64,000 nt of DNA from Knoellia sp. S7-12. Lineage in GTDB: Bacteria > Actinomycetota > Actinomycetes > Actinomycetales > Dermatophilaceae. Shown here piece after piece: positions 43,652-52,239 of this stretch. A model generated the notes under the pieces. The model was not told where the DNA came from and did not search any database. It was given only the letters and a program-made list of their open reading frames with translations. Both the position numbers and the translations under genes were made by a program. Position 1 is the stretch's first letter. Each line of letters opens with the position of its first letter. The stretch spans positions 3,038,001-3,102,000 of the forward strand of contig NZ_CP155449.1 in assembly GCF_040518285.1 (NCBI RefSeq). Direction: 5' to 3'.

Positions 43652-45214
43652 TCAGACGGGGGGTATGCCGCGTCGCTTGGTTGCGAAGGACCGGTCCCGC
43701 CGCGCTGCGTAGCGCAACCGCCGCAGCAGCTCGTCGCGCAGGTCCTCGGGCTCGACGATGTGGTCGATGACGAGGTCTGCGGCGAGGCGTTCTAGATCAA
43801 CGTCCTCTTCGTACTCACGCCGCTTCTCGGCGACGAAGGCGTCCCGCGCTTCGACCCCCTCGGCCGCCTCGACCTCGGCGATCTTGTTGGCATAGACGGC
43901 GTTGACAGCCGCCTCAGGACCCATGACCGCGATGCGCGCCGTGGGCAGGGCGATCGTCGCGTCCGGGCCGAACCCAGGGCCACCCATCGCATAGAGACCG
44001 GCGCCGTAGGCCTTGCGCACGACGACACAGAACTGCGGGACCGTCGCGCTCGACACCGCGGACACCATCTTGGCGCCGTGCCTGATGATGCCGCCGCGCT
44101 CGACCTCGGATCCGATCATGAAGCCGGGGACGTCAGCGAGATAGATGAGCGGGATCGAGTAGGCGTCACACAGCCAGATGAAGCGGGCAGCCTTGTCGGC
44201 GCTGTCGGTGAAGAGCACGCCGCCCTTGACCATCGAGTTGTTGGCGACGATGCCGACGGTCTCGCCATCCATGCGTCCCAGCCCGATGACGAGCTCGGGC
44301 GCAAACAGCGCCTTGATCTCAAAGAAGCTGTCGTCGTCGATGAGCCCGTCAATGACCTCGTGGACGTCGAACGGCTGGCTCTCCCGTTCGGGCACGGACT
44401 CACGGGTCAGGGGCGCCGAGGGCGACTCGACGGCATACGAGGGTCCGGGCGACTGCCAGTTCTGTGGGACGTAGGAGAAGTAGAGCTTGGCCATCTCGAT
44501 GGCCTCGGCGTCGTCGTGGACAAGGATGTCGCCGACACCCGAGACGGTGCAGTGCATGCGCGCCCCGCCCATGTCCTCGAGCGAAACCTTCTCTCCCACA
44601 ACCATTTCGGCCATGCGCGGACTGCCGAGATACATGGACGCGTTGCCCTCGACCATGATGAGCAGATCGGTGAAGCTCGGGATGTAGGCGCCACCAGCGG
44701 CCGACGGACCGAACAGGCAGCAGATCTGCGGGACCTTGCCGGAGAGCGCCACCTGGTTGTGGAAGATGCGCCCGGCGCCGCGACGTCCCGGGAACATCTC
44801 GACCTGGTCAGTGATGCGCGCGCCCGCCGAGTCGACGAACCAGAAGATGGGCAGCTCCTCGCGCAACGCCATCTCCGTGGCGCGCACGATCTTCTCGACG
44901 GTGCGGGCGCCCCACGACCCAGCCTTCACGGTGGGGTCATTGGCGATGACGATGACGGGGCGGTCATCGACCGTGCCGCGACCGGTGACGACACCGTCGG
45001 CCGGCAGCCCCTTGGCGAGGGCGTTGGCATAGCGGCCGTCCTCGACGAAGCTGCCCTCATCGACCAGCAGAGCGATGCGGTCCCGGACAAAGAGCTTGCC
45101 CTGGGAGGCGAGCTTGGCCGCGGCCTTCTCGGGCGCGGAGGCGGAAGCGGCGTGCGCGATCTCCAGGCGACGACGGACGTCGGCGACTTTGGGATCAGAA
45201 TCGCTCACCGGCAT
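43652..45214 (-). CDS. Acyl-CoA carboxylase beta chain (MCC-beta-like)
   Basis: 520 aa from ATG 45214; a GTG at 45235 is in frame but has no support. Carboxyltransferase with FWFVDSAGARITDQVEMFPG, CCLFGPSAAGGAYIPSFTDL, and YLADVPGFMIGSEVERGGIIRHGAKMV, AYGAGLYAMGGPGFGPD in the second half. The S-A-G-A-R-I and G-F-M-I-G-S-E pattern is closer to methylcrotonyl/geranyl-CoA carboxylase beta chains than to AccD5. It is downstream of an acyl-CoA dehydrogenase 27 bp away, as in leucine (liu) operons. The matching biotin chain is not adjacent; the one at 60141 may serve. Confidence 0.87.
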   Translation of the reverse strand: MPVSDSDPKVADVRRRLEIAHAASASAPEKAAAKLASQGKLFVRDRIALLVDEGSFVEDGRYANALAKGLPADGVVTGRGTVDDRPVIVIANDPTVKAGSWGARTVEKIVRATEMALREELPIFWFVDSAGARITDQVEMFPGRRGAGRIFHNQVALSGKVPQICCLFGPSAAGGAYIPSFTDLLIMVEGNASMYLGSPRMAEMVVGEKVSLEDMGGARMHCTVSGVGDILVHDDAEAIEMAKLYFSYVPQNWQSPGPSYAVESPSAPLTRESVPERESQPFDVHEVIDGLIDDDSFFEIKALFAPELVIGLGRMDGETVGIVANNSMVKGGVLFTDSADKAARFIWLCDAYSIPLIYLADVPGFMIGSEVERGGIIRHGAKMVSAVSSATVPQFCVVVRKAYGAGLYAMGGPGFGPDATIALPTARIAVMGPEAAVNAVYANKIAEVEAAEGVEARDAFVAEKRREYEEDVDLERLAADLVIDHIVEPEDLRDELLRRLRYAARRDRSFATKRRGIPPV

Positions 45215-45240
45215 ACCCCTCACTGTGTCAGCCACCAGGA

Positions 45241-46431
45241 TCAGGAAGACGGAAGGCCGAGGTGACGCGCGATGAGCATGCGCTGGACCTCGCTCGTGCC
45301 CTCACCGATCTCGAGGATCTTGCCGTCGCGATAGAAGCGGGCGACGGGGTATTCCTCCATGAAGCCATTGCCACCGAAGATCTGGACCGCGATCCGGGTC
45401 GCCGTGACGGCAGCCTCGCTCGAGTACAGCTTGGCGATCGACGCGGCCTGCTTGACCTCCTTGACGGAGCGACGGCCGGCCTCCATCTCGTCCTTGAGCC
45501 AGGCGGCCTTGTAGGTGAGCAGGCGGGCGGCCTCGACCGAGACGGCGATGTCGGCGATCTGGAACGACACGCCCTGGTTGGCGCCGATGGGGCGACCGAA
45601 GGCGGTGCGGGTCTTCGCGTAGTCCGTGGAGAGATCGAGCATCGCCTGAGCCATGCCAACGGCGAGGGCCGAGATCGCGATGCGCCCGTCGTCGAGGGTC
45701 TTGAGGAACTGCTTGAAACCCTGCCCCTCCTCGCCAAGGAGATTGGCCTCGGGGACGCGACAGCCCTGGAAGGTCAGTCCATGAGTGTCGGAGATGTGCC
45801 AGCCGAGCTTGTCGTAGGCCGCCTCAGCGGTGAATCCCGGTGTGCCAGAAGGGATCATGATCGCGCTGATCTGGGCGTTGCCCTTGTCATCGGTGCCGGT
45901 GCGGGCGGTGACGGTGACGAGCGAGGTGATGTCAGTGCCGGAGTTGGTGATGAACGCCTTGGCCCCGTCGACGACCCACTCGTCGCCATCACGAACGGCC
46001 TTGGTGCGGGTGGCACCGGCATCGGACCCGGCGTCGGGCTCGGTGAGGCCGAAGCCGGCCAGGGCTCGACCGGCTACGAGGTCGGGGAGCCAACGCTGCT
46101 TCTGCTCGTCGGTGCCGTACGTGAGGATCGGGTTGATCCCGAGACCGACTCCCGCGGACAGTGTGATGCCGATGGACTGGTCGACGCGACCGAGCTCCTC
46201 GATGGCGACGCACAGACTTGTGAACGCCCCGCCCTCCTCCGGGTCGAGGCTGCCGCCGAACTCCTCTGGCACCACGAGGCCGAAGAGGCCGAGGTCACCC
46301 ATCTTGGGGACGAGGCCTGCCGGGAAGTGGTGGTCCCTGTCCCACTGCGCGACGTGCGGTGCGACCTCGCGCTCGGCGAAGTCGCGCACGACCTTGCGGA
46401 AGTCCTCGTGGTCCTGGCTGAGCTCGAACAT
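45241..46431 (-). CDS. Acyl-CoA dehydrogenase (isovaleryl-CoA dehydrogenase-like)
   Basis: 396 aa from ATG 46431 (MFELSQDHEDFR); 28 extra upstream codons would cover the operator. ACAD landmarks: FGLTEPDAGSDAGATRTKA, FITNSGTDITSLVTV, TLDDGRIAISALAVGMAQAML, FGGNGFMEEYPVARFYRDGKI and EGTSEVQRMLI. The pairing with an MCC-type carboxyl transferase and a divergent MerR gene suggests leucine or branched acyl-CoA breakdown. It differs clearly from FadE25 at 24255. Confidence 0.88.
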   Translation of the reverse strand: MFELSQDHEDFRKVVRDFAEREVAPHVAQWDRDHHFPAGLVPKMGDLGLFGLVVPEEFGGSLDPEEGGAFTSLCVAIEELGRVDQSIGITLSAGVGLGINPILTYGTDEQKQRWLPDLVAGRALAGFGLTEPDAGSDAGATRTKAVRDGDEWVVDGAKAFITNSGTDITSLVTVTARTGTDDKGNAQISAIMIPSGTPGFTAEAAYDKLGWHISDTHGLTFQGCRVPEANLLGEEGQGFKQFLKTLDDGRIAISALAVGMAQAMLDLSTDYAKTRTAFGRPIGANQGVSFQIADIAVSVEAARLLTYKAAWLKDEMEAGRRSVKEVKQAASIAKLYSSEAAVTATRIAVQIFGGNGFMEEYPVARFYRDGKILEIGEGTSEVQRMLIARHLGLPSS

Positions 46432-46457
46432 CGGTGTCCTTGTCTGGCGATCGGGTC

Positions 46458-46480
46458 TTGACGTTGACGTTAACGTAAAG
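46458..46480. promoter_or_regulatory. MerR-type operator (LiuR-like)
   Basis: TTGACGTTAACGTAAA (46464-46479) is a 16-bp palindrome with one mismatch, with an extra TTGACG half-site just upstream (46458-46463). It lies in the 50 bp between the divergent dehydrogenase and merR starts. The ACGTT-AACGT core resembles sites of LiuR-type MerR regulators of branched-chain amino acid catabolism. Confidence 0.65.
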
Positions 46481-46481
46481 C

Positions 46482-46898
46482 ATGCTGACGCCCATGGCAA
46501 CCCCCGCCGCTGCACCCACCACTCCCGAGACCTGGACGATCCGCGAGATCGCCGAGGAGTTCGGCGTGACCCACCGGACGGTCCGTCACTACGAAGAACT
46601 CGGCCTCATCTCCCCTGAGCGAAACGGCACGATCCGGATCTATCACCGCCGCGACAAGACGCGCCTCGGCCTGATCCTGCGCGGCAGGCGGCTCGGCTTC
46701 CCGCTCGAGGAGATCCGCACGATCATCGACCTCTACGACGCACCACGCGGTCGGCGCAGCCAGCTCGAGTACGTCCTGGGTCAGATCGACGAGCGACGCA
46801 CCGACCTCGAGCAGCGACGCCGCGATCTCGACGACGCGATCGCCGAGCTGGGTCGGTTCGAGACATCCTGTCGAGAGGACCTCGGCCGCTTGGGCTGA
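46482..46898 (+). CDS. MerR-family regulator (LiuR-like)
   Basis: 138 aa. The MerR winged helix is TWTIREIAEEFGVTHRTVRHYEELGLISPER (about 18-48), and the dimer helix starts LEYVLGQIDERRTDLEQRRRDLDDAI. There is no ligand-binding C-terminal domain, as in LiuR/AcnR-like short members. It is divergent from the acyl-CoA dehydrogenase with a palindromic operator between, so it probably controls that operon and itself. ATG 46494 is an alternative start that clears the operator better. Confidence 0.88.
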   Translation: MLTPMATPAAAPTTPETWTIREIAEEFGVTHRTVRHYEELGLISPERNGTIRIYHRRDKTRLGLILRGRRLGFPLEEIRTIIDLYDAPRGRRSQLEYVLGQIDERRTDLEQRRRDLDDAIAELGRFETSCREDLGRLG

Positions 46899-46947
46899 GC
46901 CTCATCGCCACGGACATGATCTGCCACCGCGAGAACGCTGAGGCAGG

Positions 46948-48171
46948 ATGTCATCTGTGCGAAGCGTGACCGAACTCGGGAGTGGAGTGGGGGCCGGCAA
47001 CGCCTCTGTGCCCACGACGTCGGCGGGCGCCGAGCACGCCTTCGCGCTGCTCATCGTCGGCGGTCGCATTGGCACTGTCATCCAGATGGTCCCGTCTCTG
47101 CCCCAAGGCATGGCTCTGTCGCCCAGCAGGACCGGCTACCTCTTCGTGTGGCTGCTCGCGGCGGGAACGGCAGCAGTCGTCAGCGTCCAGGTGTGGCGCA
47201 AGGGTCGACCGCTCTCGCCACGCGGCTACCTCGTCGACGCCGTCGTGTGCTCACTTGTCCTGCTTCTCGGGCTGGCAGTCATCCCCGAGGCGACCCGCCT
47301 CGGGACGTGGTCCGGCTTCCAGCCGGCATACGCCATCTCGGTCCTGTGCAGCGGCTCGGCTGTGCGGAGCAACCGGGCCTGGGGAGTGGCGCTCCTGGCG
47401 ATCGTTGGCTCCAGCATTGCGTTCTTCGTACCCGCGCTCTCCTACCTCAGCGCAGCAACAATCCTCGGCCATCTCCTCACCCTCGTCGTCCTCGCCGGGG
47501 TGGGGCGCTGGGTGGCCCTGTTCATCCGACGCATCGCCGAGGACGGGGACGCTGCCCGGGCCCAGGCCCTTGAGCTCGGTCGCCGTGATGAGGAGCGTCG
47601 CGCCCAGCTGGCGATCCACAACGGTGCCGCAGTCATCCGCATGCTCGGCGATCCAGCGCTCGACGACGCGTCCCGCGTGCTCCTGCAGCGTGAGGCACAG
47701 CGGGAGGCGGCTCGAATGCGCTCCTACCTTCAGGGGCACGGGCAGGCGGGGCAGACCCTCACCCAGGACCTCGGCCCCACGCGCCAGGTGACGCTCCCGA
47801 GGGCCGTGAGCCAGGTGTGCGACCGGTTCAGCGACCTGCCGCTGCACGTGACGCTTGACCTTGCCGACACCGTCGAACTGGACGTCGCTGCTGCCGAGGC
47901 CCTCGACCACGCCCTCGCGAGCGTCCTGCTCAATGTGCGCGACCACGCCCAGGCCGAGACCGTCGTCGTCCACGCGGACGCCGACGCGCACTCCTGGGTC
48001 CTCACCGTCCACGACGACGGCGTCGGGTTCGTCGCGGACCCCCGACGGTTCGGGGTCGGGTTGCGCGAGGTGGTCATCGCCCAGCTCCGCCCGCACGGCA
48101 TGGAGGTCCTCGCGTCCTCCCGCCCGGGCATCGGCACGACGATCACCTTCACGGGAGGGTCTCCCGGGTGA
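46948..48171 (+). CDS. NarL-type sensor histidine kinase
   Basis: 407 aa. Five to six membrane helices occupy residues ~30-195 with no large external loop. The dimerisation segment is short, with His224 in LAIHNGAAVIRMLG as the likely phospho-acceptor. The ATPase domain has SVLLNVRDHAQAETVVVH (N-box), VHDDGVGFVADPRRFGVGLREVVI (G boxes). The stop overlaps the regulator start by four bases. It probably reports on membrane or envelope state; the signal is unknown. Confidence 0.87.
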   Translation: MSSVRSVTELGSGVGAGNASVPTTSAGAEHAFALLIVGGRIGTVIQMVPSLPQGMALSPSRTGYLFVWLLAAGTAAVVSVQVWRKGRPLSPRGYLVDAVVCSLVLLLGLAVIPEATRLGTWSGFQPAYAISVLCSGSAVRSNRAWGVALLAIVGSSIAFFVPALSYLSAATILGHLLTLVVLAGVGRWVALFIRRIAEDGDAARAQALELGRRDEERRAQLAIHNGAAVIRMLGDPALDDASRVLLQREAQREAARMRSYLQGHGQAGQTLTQDLGPTRQVTLPRAVSQVCDRFSDLPLHVTLDLADTVELDVAAAEALDHALASVLLNVRDHAQAETVVVHADADAHSWVLTVHDDGVGFVADPRRFGVGLREVVIAQLRPHGMEVLASSRPGIGTTITFTGGSPG

Positions 48172-49133
48172 ACACCTCGACTGACCGCCCGTCCACGGTG
48201 CGCGTCGCTGTCGTTGACGACGCGACGGCGATCCGCGAGTCGATGGCCGCACTCCTCCCGAGCCTCACCTTCACCGGATCCTTCGCCAACGTCGAGTCGA
48301 TGCTGTTCGCCCGACCCGAAGCCGACGTCGTCGTCCTGGACCTTCACCTCAGCAACACCGGTCAGCCCACGGTCCGCCAAGGCGTCGCCGCCATCCGCGC
48401 GGTCGTCGAGGCCAGCTACCGCGTGTGTGTCTACAGCCAGGAGGAGCGGCGCTTCGTCCTGGCTGCGTGCCTGGCTGCCGGAGCCCACGGACTCGTCTCC
48501 AAGGCCTCGCCGACGGCTCGGCTGGAGGAGGCACTTCGTGACATCGCAGCTGGCGAGGTCGTCATCCCCCCAACCGTCATCGGCCTCGTCGAGGTTCTCG
48601 TCCGACGCAACAGCCTCACAATCCTGTCGGACCGCCAGCGCCACGTCCTGTCCGGCCGAGCCCGTGGCCTGACCTATGCCGAGCTGAGCGGCCAGCTGTA
48701 CCTGTCGGAATCGACCCTGCGTGGCTATTGGGCCGAGGTCACCCGCGCCGCCTCCGAGCACTTCCAGAAGGTGGCAGCGGGCGACCTCGAACGAGCGCTC
48801 GGCCTGGGACCGGGCGACCTTCTCGACAGTTGGCCGGACGGGCCCCCTGCCCGACCAGCCAGCCATCCTCAGCGCCCAACGGCGTCAGGGGCAATGGTGG
48901 CGGCTTCGACCCCCACGCCGCCCCTGACTCACCTGGCGAACGCGATCGGCCCGGCAATGACGGCGCCCAGGACTGCCGCACCAATGAGTGCTCGCTTCAT
49001 CTGTGCCTCCCGAGGCGTTGTGGGCACACGTGCGTGCCCGGGTTCCTCGACCTTGCCAGCCCGGCGCTGGCGCACGGAACCCACGAAATCGCAGACTCGA
49101 GGAGATCAGCCCGCCGGCGGATCCCAGGCATAA
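48168..49133 (+). CDS. LuxR/NarL-type response regulator with anomalous C-terminal extension
   Basis: 321 aa as read. The receiver (1-125) has Asp17/18, phospho-Asp58 in VVVLDLHLS and Lys in LVSKAS. The output helix-turn-helix (150-205) includes ILSDRQRHVLSGRARGLTYA and LYLSESTLRGYWAEV. Normal proteins of this type end near residue 220. Here about 100 further residues are Pro/Ala-rich, with many A- and T-ending codons unlike the neighbours. They overlap the convergent kinase gene by 28 bp. The ancestral stop was probably lost, and the tail may be non-functional. Confidence 0.85.
   Translation: MNTSTDRPSTVRVAVVDDATAIRESMAALLPSLTFTGSFANVESMLFARPEADVVVLDLHLSNTGQPTVRQGVAAIRAVVEASYRVCVYSQEERRFVLAACLAAGAHGLVSKASPTARLEEALRDIAAGEVVIPPTVIGLVEVLVRRNSLTILSDRQRHVLSGRARGLTYAELSGQLYLSESTLRGYWAEVTRAASEHFQKVAAGDLERALGLGPGDLLDSWPDGPPARPASHPQRPTASGAMVAASTPTPPLTHLANAIGPAMTAPRTAAPMSARFICASRGVVGTRACPGSSTLPARRWRTEPTKSQTRGDQPAGGSQA
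48929..49000 (-). CDS. Possible 23-aa hydrophobic micropeptide
   Basis: ATG at 49000 is preceded by GGGAGG at six bases and followed by MKRALIGAAVLGAVIAGPIA-FAR and TGA. It is two positive charges, then a single hydrophobic helix, as in tiny membrane peptides or signal-peptide remnants. It runs antisense to the atypical tail of the response regulator, where codon use on the other strand is poor. A real small membrane peptide or a decayed secreted gene are both possible. The evidence is limited to start, ribosome site and composition. Confidence 0.35.
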   Translation of the reverse strand: MKRALIGAAVLGAVIAGPIAFAR

Positions 49134-50485
49134 CTGCCGTCGGTGCGCCGCTGACAGACAACGGCCCGGCCGTCGATCGTCTCCTCGCGCACCCCTACAT
49201 CGCTGAACTGGCACGCCTGCCCGGGTGCCACGACGACGGTCCCGACTCCCACCGACCCCTGAGGAGATGTTGGTGACGGCAAGGGCGTCGATGTGGGCGT
49301 GCTCGAGGTCGGCGAGGCTTCGGCGCTCGGACTTGTGGCGGAGGTCGACGGTGTCGGGGCGGGATTCTCAGTGTCGCCGTCGTCCGAGGACCACGGCGAC
49401 CAGAGCACCACGCCGAACACCCCTGCCAGGACCGCGAGTGCGGCCACGAGAGCCACAAGACCGGACGGACTCCGGCGCGATGTCCTACCAGAGAGGTTGT
49501 CCTGCAACGGGTCCAGCGTCACTCTTGGTGCCGGTGTTGGTGTGGCTGTCGGTGGCACCATCGGTGTCGGTGTCAGCGCTGATCGGACGAAGGGGGACGG
49601 AGCAGCCGCGGGACTTGTGCGCCGAACACGGGTCACGTCGTCGGGGCGGGCGCTGAGCTGCTCGATTCCGGCACCGGGCTCCGGCACGTGGCGCAGCACC
49701 TCGACGTCGCCCATGGCGTCGGGCCGCCACTCCAACACCGGCACGTCGAGTCGCCTCAGCACCTCACTCGCCGTCTGCGGACGTGCAGCCGGATCGGCGC
49801 GAGTGAGCTCGGTGACGAGGCGCCACAACTCGTCCGGCGCGCCTGCTGGGCGCGTCGGTGAGGCCGAAGGGCGCTCTCCGGTGAGCATCGCGATGCCCAC
49901 CTGGCCCACGGCATACAGATCTGCGGTCGGGTCAGGCTCGGCGCCGGTCAGTGACTCGGGTGCGCTGTAGCTCGGAGTCCCTGACCAGTGCCCGGTCTGG
50001 GTGAGTCGCACACCGTCGAGCTCGATGGCGATGCCGAAGTCGGTGAGGAAGGCATGTGGTCGATCCGCCCCCGTCGCAGCGAGCAGGACGTTGGCCGGCT
50101 TGACGTCCCGGTGGAGGATGCCCGCCGCATGGACGGCATCGAGAGCACCGGCCAATTGGCGCAGGATCTCGGCGACGAGCCGTGGGGGCAACGGCCCAAG
50201 GTCACCGATGAGGCTGGCGACCGAGCCACCCTCGACGACAGGCATCGTGAAGAGCACGCGATCGTCCTCCCCTGCCCATGACAGCGGTGTGAGGACGTGC
50301 GGGTGGACAACTCGGAAGGCCTGTTCGCGCACGAAACGGAGCAATGAGACTGCGTCGGACTGCCTCAGCACCTTGGCCGCGACCATACGCTCCTCGCGGG
50401 AGTCCCAGACCCGCCAGACGGTCCCCATACCGCCCTCCCCCAGCGGATCGAGCAGCTCGTAGCGGCCCGCGAACACCTCACCCAC
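49106..50485 (-). CDS. Transmembrane Ser/Thr protein kinase (PknB-type)
   Basis: 459 aa from GTG 50485. Kinase domain 1-265: glycine loop LGEGGMGTVWRV, Lys38, catalytic HRDVKPAN (125-132), DFG 149-151 and SGTPSYSAPE. A Pro/Thr linker leads to one membrane helix (VALVAALAVLAGVFGVVLW, about 355-375). The outside part is Ser/Thr/Pro-rich and ends in a small Cys-containing segment (GQACQF...VVCQRR). There are no PASTA repeats. The start overlaps the stop of an HTH gene by 8 bp, so a regulator-kinase operon is likely. Confidence 0.92.
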   Translation of the reverse strand: MGEVFAGRYELLDPLGEGGMGTVWRVWDSREERMVAAKVLRQSDAVSLLRFVREQAFRVVHPHVLTPLSWAGEDDRVLFTMPVVEGGSVASLIGDLGPLPPRLVAEILRQLAGALDAVHAAGILHRDVKPANVLLAATGADRPHAFLTDFGIAIELDGVRLTQTGHWSGTPSYSAPESLTGAEPDPTADLYAVGQVGIAMLTGERPSASPTRPAGAPDELWRLVTELTRADPAARPQTASEVLRRLDVPVLEWRPDAMGDVEVLRHVPEPGAGIEQLSARPDDVTRVRRTSPAAAPSPFVRSALTPTPMVPPTATPTPAPRVTLDPLQDNLSGRTSRRSPSGLVALVAALAVLAGVFGVVLWSPWSSDDGDTENPAPTPSTSATSPSAEASPTSSTPTSTPLPSPTSPQGSVGVGTVVVAPGQACQFSDVGVREETIDGRAVVCQRRTDGSYAWDPPAG

Positions 50486-50930
50486 GCGCGACCCCTGCGG
50501 CTCGGCGCAGCTGGTCCGCGAGCACTCCCGCCCCCGCAGCCTCGGCCGCCTTCGCGGTGCTGAGCAGCTGTTCGACCGTGGCCGAGGTGGCCAGTGCACG
50601 GACGGTCTGGGCGTCATCGGCGCTCACACCGGTCAGCGTCGACTGTTCCTGTCGGATGGCCGTGATGCGCGCCTGGACCTCCTCCGGGGACAGGCCGTCA
50701 CCCTCGCGAGCGAGGTCGAGCAGGCGCTGCAACCGGTGCACCACAGCAGGATTGCCGATCTTGACGCGTTGGCCGGTCATGAGCTGGGACAGCATCGGAG
50801 CCGAGAGCCCCAGCGCCTCCGCGAGCTTGCCCTGGGTCAGGCCGAGCCCAGTCCTGACCGTGGCGCCGAGCTCGGACAGCGGGGCTCCATAGAGAGCCCG
50901 TTGCTGCTCGAGGGCGTCGGCGGTCGTCAC
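50478..50930 (-). CDS. XRE-family transcriptional regulator
   Basis: 150 aa from GTG 50930, preferred because TAGGAT lies seven bases upstream; an ATG at 50939 would fall inside that box. The helix-turn-helix is ATVRTGLGLTQGKLAEALGLSAPMLSQLMTGQR (described from LGLTQGKLAEALG to the recognition helix, ~23-55). A helical C-terminal part (EEVQARITAIRQEQ, TVEQLLSTAKAAEAAG) follows. It precedes and overlaps the kinase gene, so it may be regulated by or regulate that kinase; this is inferred. Confidence 0.87.
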   Translation of the reverse strand: MTTADALEQQRALYGAPLSELGATVRTGLGLTQGKLAEALGLSAPMLSQLMTGQRVKIGNPAVVHRLQRLLDLAREGDGLSPEEVQARITAIRQEQSTLTGVSADDAQTVRALATSATVEQLLSTAKAAEAAGAGVLADQLRRAAGVARG

Positions 50931-50998
50931 ACCCGGCATCCTAGGTCGACACACACGAGCCTTGACCGAACGGGACCGGCTGAACGACTGTTGTCGGC

Positions 50999-51178
50999 AT
51001 GGACAGATCGGACGAACGATCAGCACTCGCGTGGATCATGTCGGGGACCATGGGAGCCGTGGTCGCGGCGGGGCTGGGCAAGGTGTTGATCGAGCGACAC
51101 CGTGCGCGTGCCCTGGACCAGATGCGAGACACCACTGAGGCTGGCGAGCAGGCAGAGGCCGAAGGGCACCCGAGCTGA
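50999..51178 (+). CDS. Small single-helix membrane protein
   Basis: 59 aa: MDRSDERSALAWIMSGTMGA then VVAAGLGKVLIERHRARAL and an acidic end (TTEAGEQAEAEGHPS). One glycine-rich hydrophobic segment (about 12-30) is flanked by a polar N-terminus and basic residues. The gene is divergent from the XRE regulator with 68 bp between starts, and convergent with the PfkB kinase. Codon use is normal for the window. I do not recognise a family; it is predicted from composition and spacing. Confidence 0.55.
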   Translation: MDRSDERSALAWIMSGTMGAVVAAGLGKVLIERHRARALDQMRDTTEAGEQAEAEGHPS

Positions 51179-51193
51179 CGCACCCGGAACTGC

Positions 51194-52117
51194 TCAGCCC
51201 TGATCCGTCAGGAACGCGTCGATCTCGGCAGCAGTGGGTGCCGCGGCCGGGCCACGACGGGTCACCTTGATCGCGCCACCGGCGTTGGCGCGGCGGGACG
51301 CGTCGACCCAGGTGGCACCTGCGGCTCTGCACGCGACCAGAACGCCGGTGTGGGTGTCGCCCGCACCATTGGTGTCGACCGGCTTCTGGGGATAACCGTC
51401 AAGGTCGGTCGTCTCGCCATCCGCATTGACGGCGCAACCCTCGGGTCCGTCACGCACGATGGCAACGGCACCCTGGGGCAGGTGGTCGATGCACTTGGCC
51501 GCCGCCACGACGATGTCGGACTCGCCGGTGAGCGCTTCGCTTTCCTCGGCGTTGCCTGTCCAGACGGTCGTCATCGCGAGCATCTTCTTGCGGATGTCGC
51601 CCTCGAGCTCGGCAAAGATCGCACCTGGGTCGAGGACCACCTCGACACCCTCCGGGAGCCCAGCAAGCCAGTGCAGCAACGGATCTCGCGTGGTCCCCGT
51701 CAGGCTGTAGCCACTGACGCAGACCAGATCACCGGGCGCAGGTTCCGACGTCTGCAGCGAGTCGACGGTGATGACCCGCTCCGCCGCTTGGGTCGTCACG
51801 AAGGTCCGCTCGGCCGTGGGCTCGAGCATGACGACGCAGATCCCGGTGTCCAGGTCGGGCACGACCGGGCTCGAGACGGCCACTCCCTCGGCGGTGAGTG
51901 CCTCGCGGATGAGGTCTCCGTGCGGTCCCGTACCCGTCGCTCCGGCGTGGACGCACTCCGCGCCCTGGCGCGCGGCCGCGAGCAGGATGTTGACCGCTCC
52001 CCCGGCGTACTCCTTCGGCGGTGGAGCCATCACGTTGCCACCGCGACGCGGCAGCGATGGCACCTCGACGACGACGTCGACGAGTGCCTGTGCCGTGTGG
52101 ATCACCCGGGGAACCAT
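51194..52117 (-). CDS. PfkB-family sugar/nucleoside kinase
   Basis: 307 aa from ATG 52117; TACGCT seven bases upstream supports this start. Ribokinase fold: LVDVVVEVPSLPRRGGNV (substrate side), YAGGAVNILLAAARQGAE, WTGNAEESEALTG, and PVDTNGAGDTHTGVLVA with the catalytic Asp in the D-T-x-G-A-G-D anion hole. The last segment is a typical PfkB end. The substrate is unknown: ribose-like sugars, or nucleosides. There is no linked transporter. A CGGCATAC octamer overlaps its -10 box. Confidence 0.9.
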   Translation of the reverse strand: MVPRVIHTAQALVDVVVEVPSLPRRGGNVMAPPPKEYAGGAVNILLAAARQGAECVHAGATGTGPHGDLIREALTAEGVAVSSPVVPDLDTGICVVMLEPTAERTFVTTQAAERVITVDSLQTSEPAPGDLVCVSGYSLTGTTRDPLLHWLAGLPEGVEVVLDPGAIFAELEGDIRKKMLAMTTVWTGNAEESEALTGESDIVVAAAKCIDHLPQGAVAIVRDGPEGCAVNADGETTDLDGYPQKPVDTNGAGDTHTGVLVACRAAGATWVDASRRANAGGAIKVTRRGPAAAPTAAEIDAFLTDQG

Positions 52118-52239
52118 GGACGGCAGCGTATGCCGTGTGCTCGCCGCATCAGGGGAGCGCTCCCCACCGCACACGGTTGCGTCTTTGCTATTGCAAACGT
52201 TACGGTTGGCCTGCCACACCGTCGAAGGGGGACACCACG

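Noticed and set aside
52193..52207. LacI-type operator half (TTGCAAACGTTACGG) upstream of the VWA gene
   Set aside because: Only one half matches the usual palindrome and no LacI gene is near. It may be a promoter element instead.
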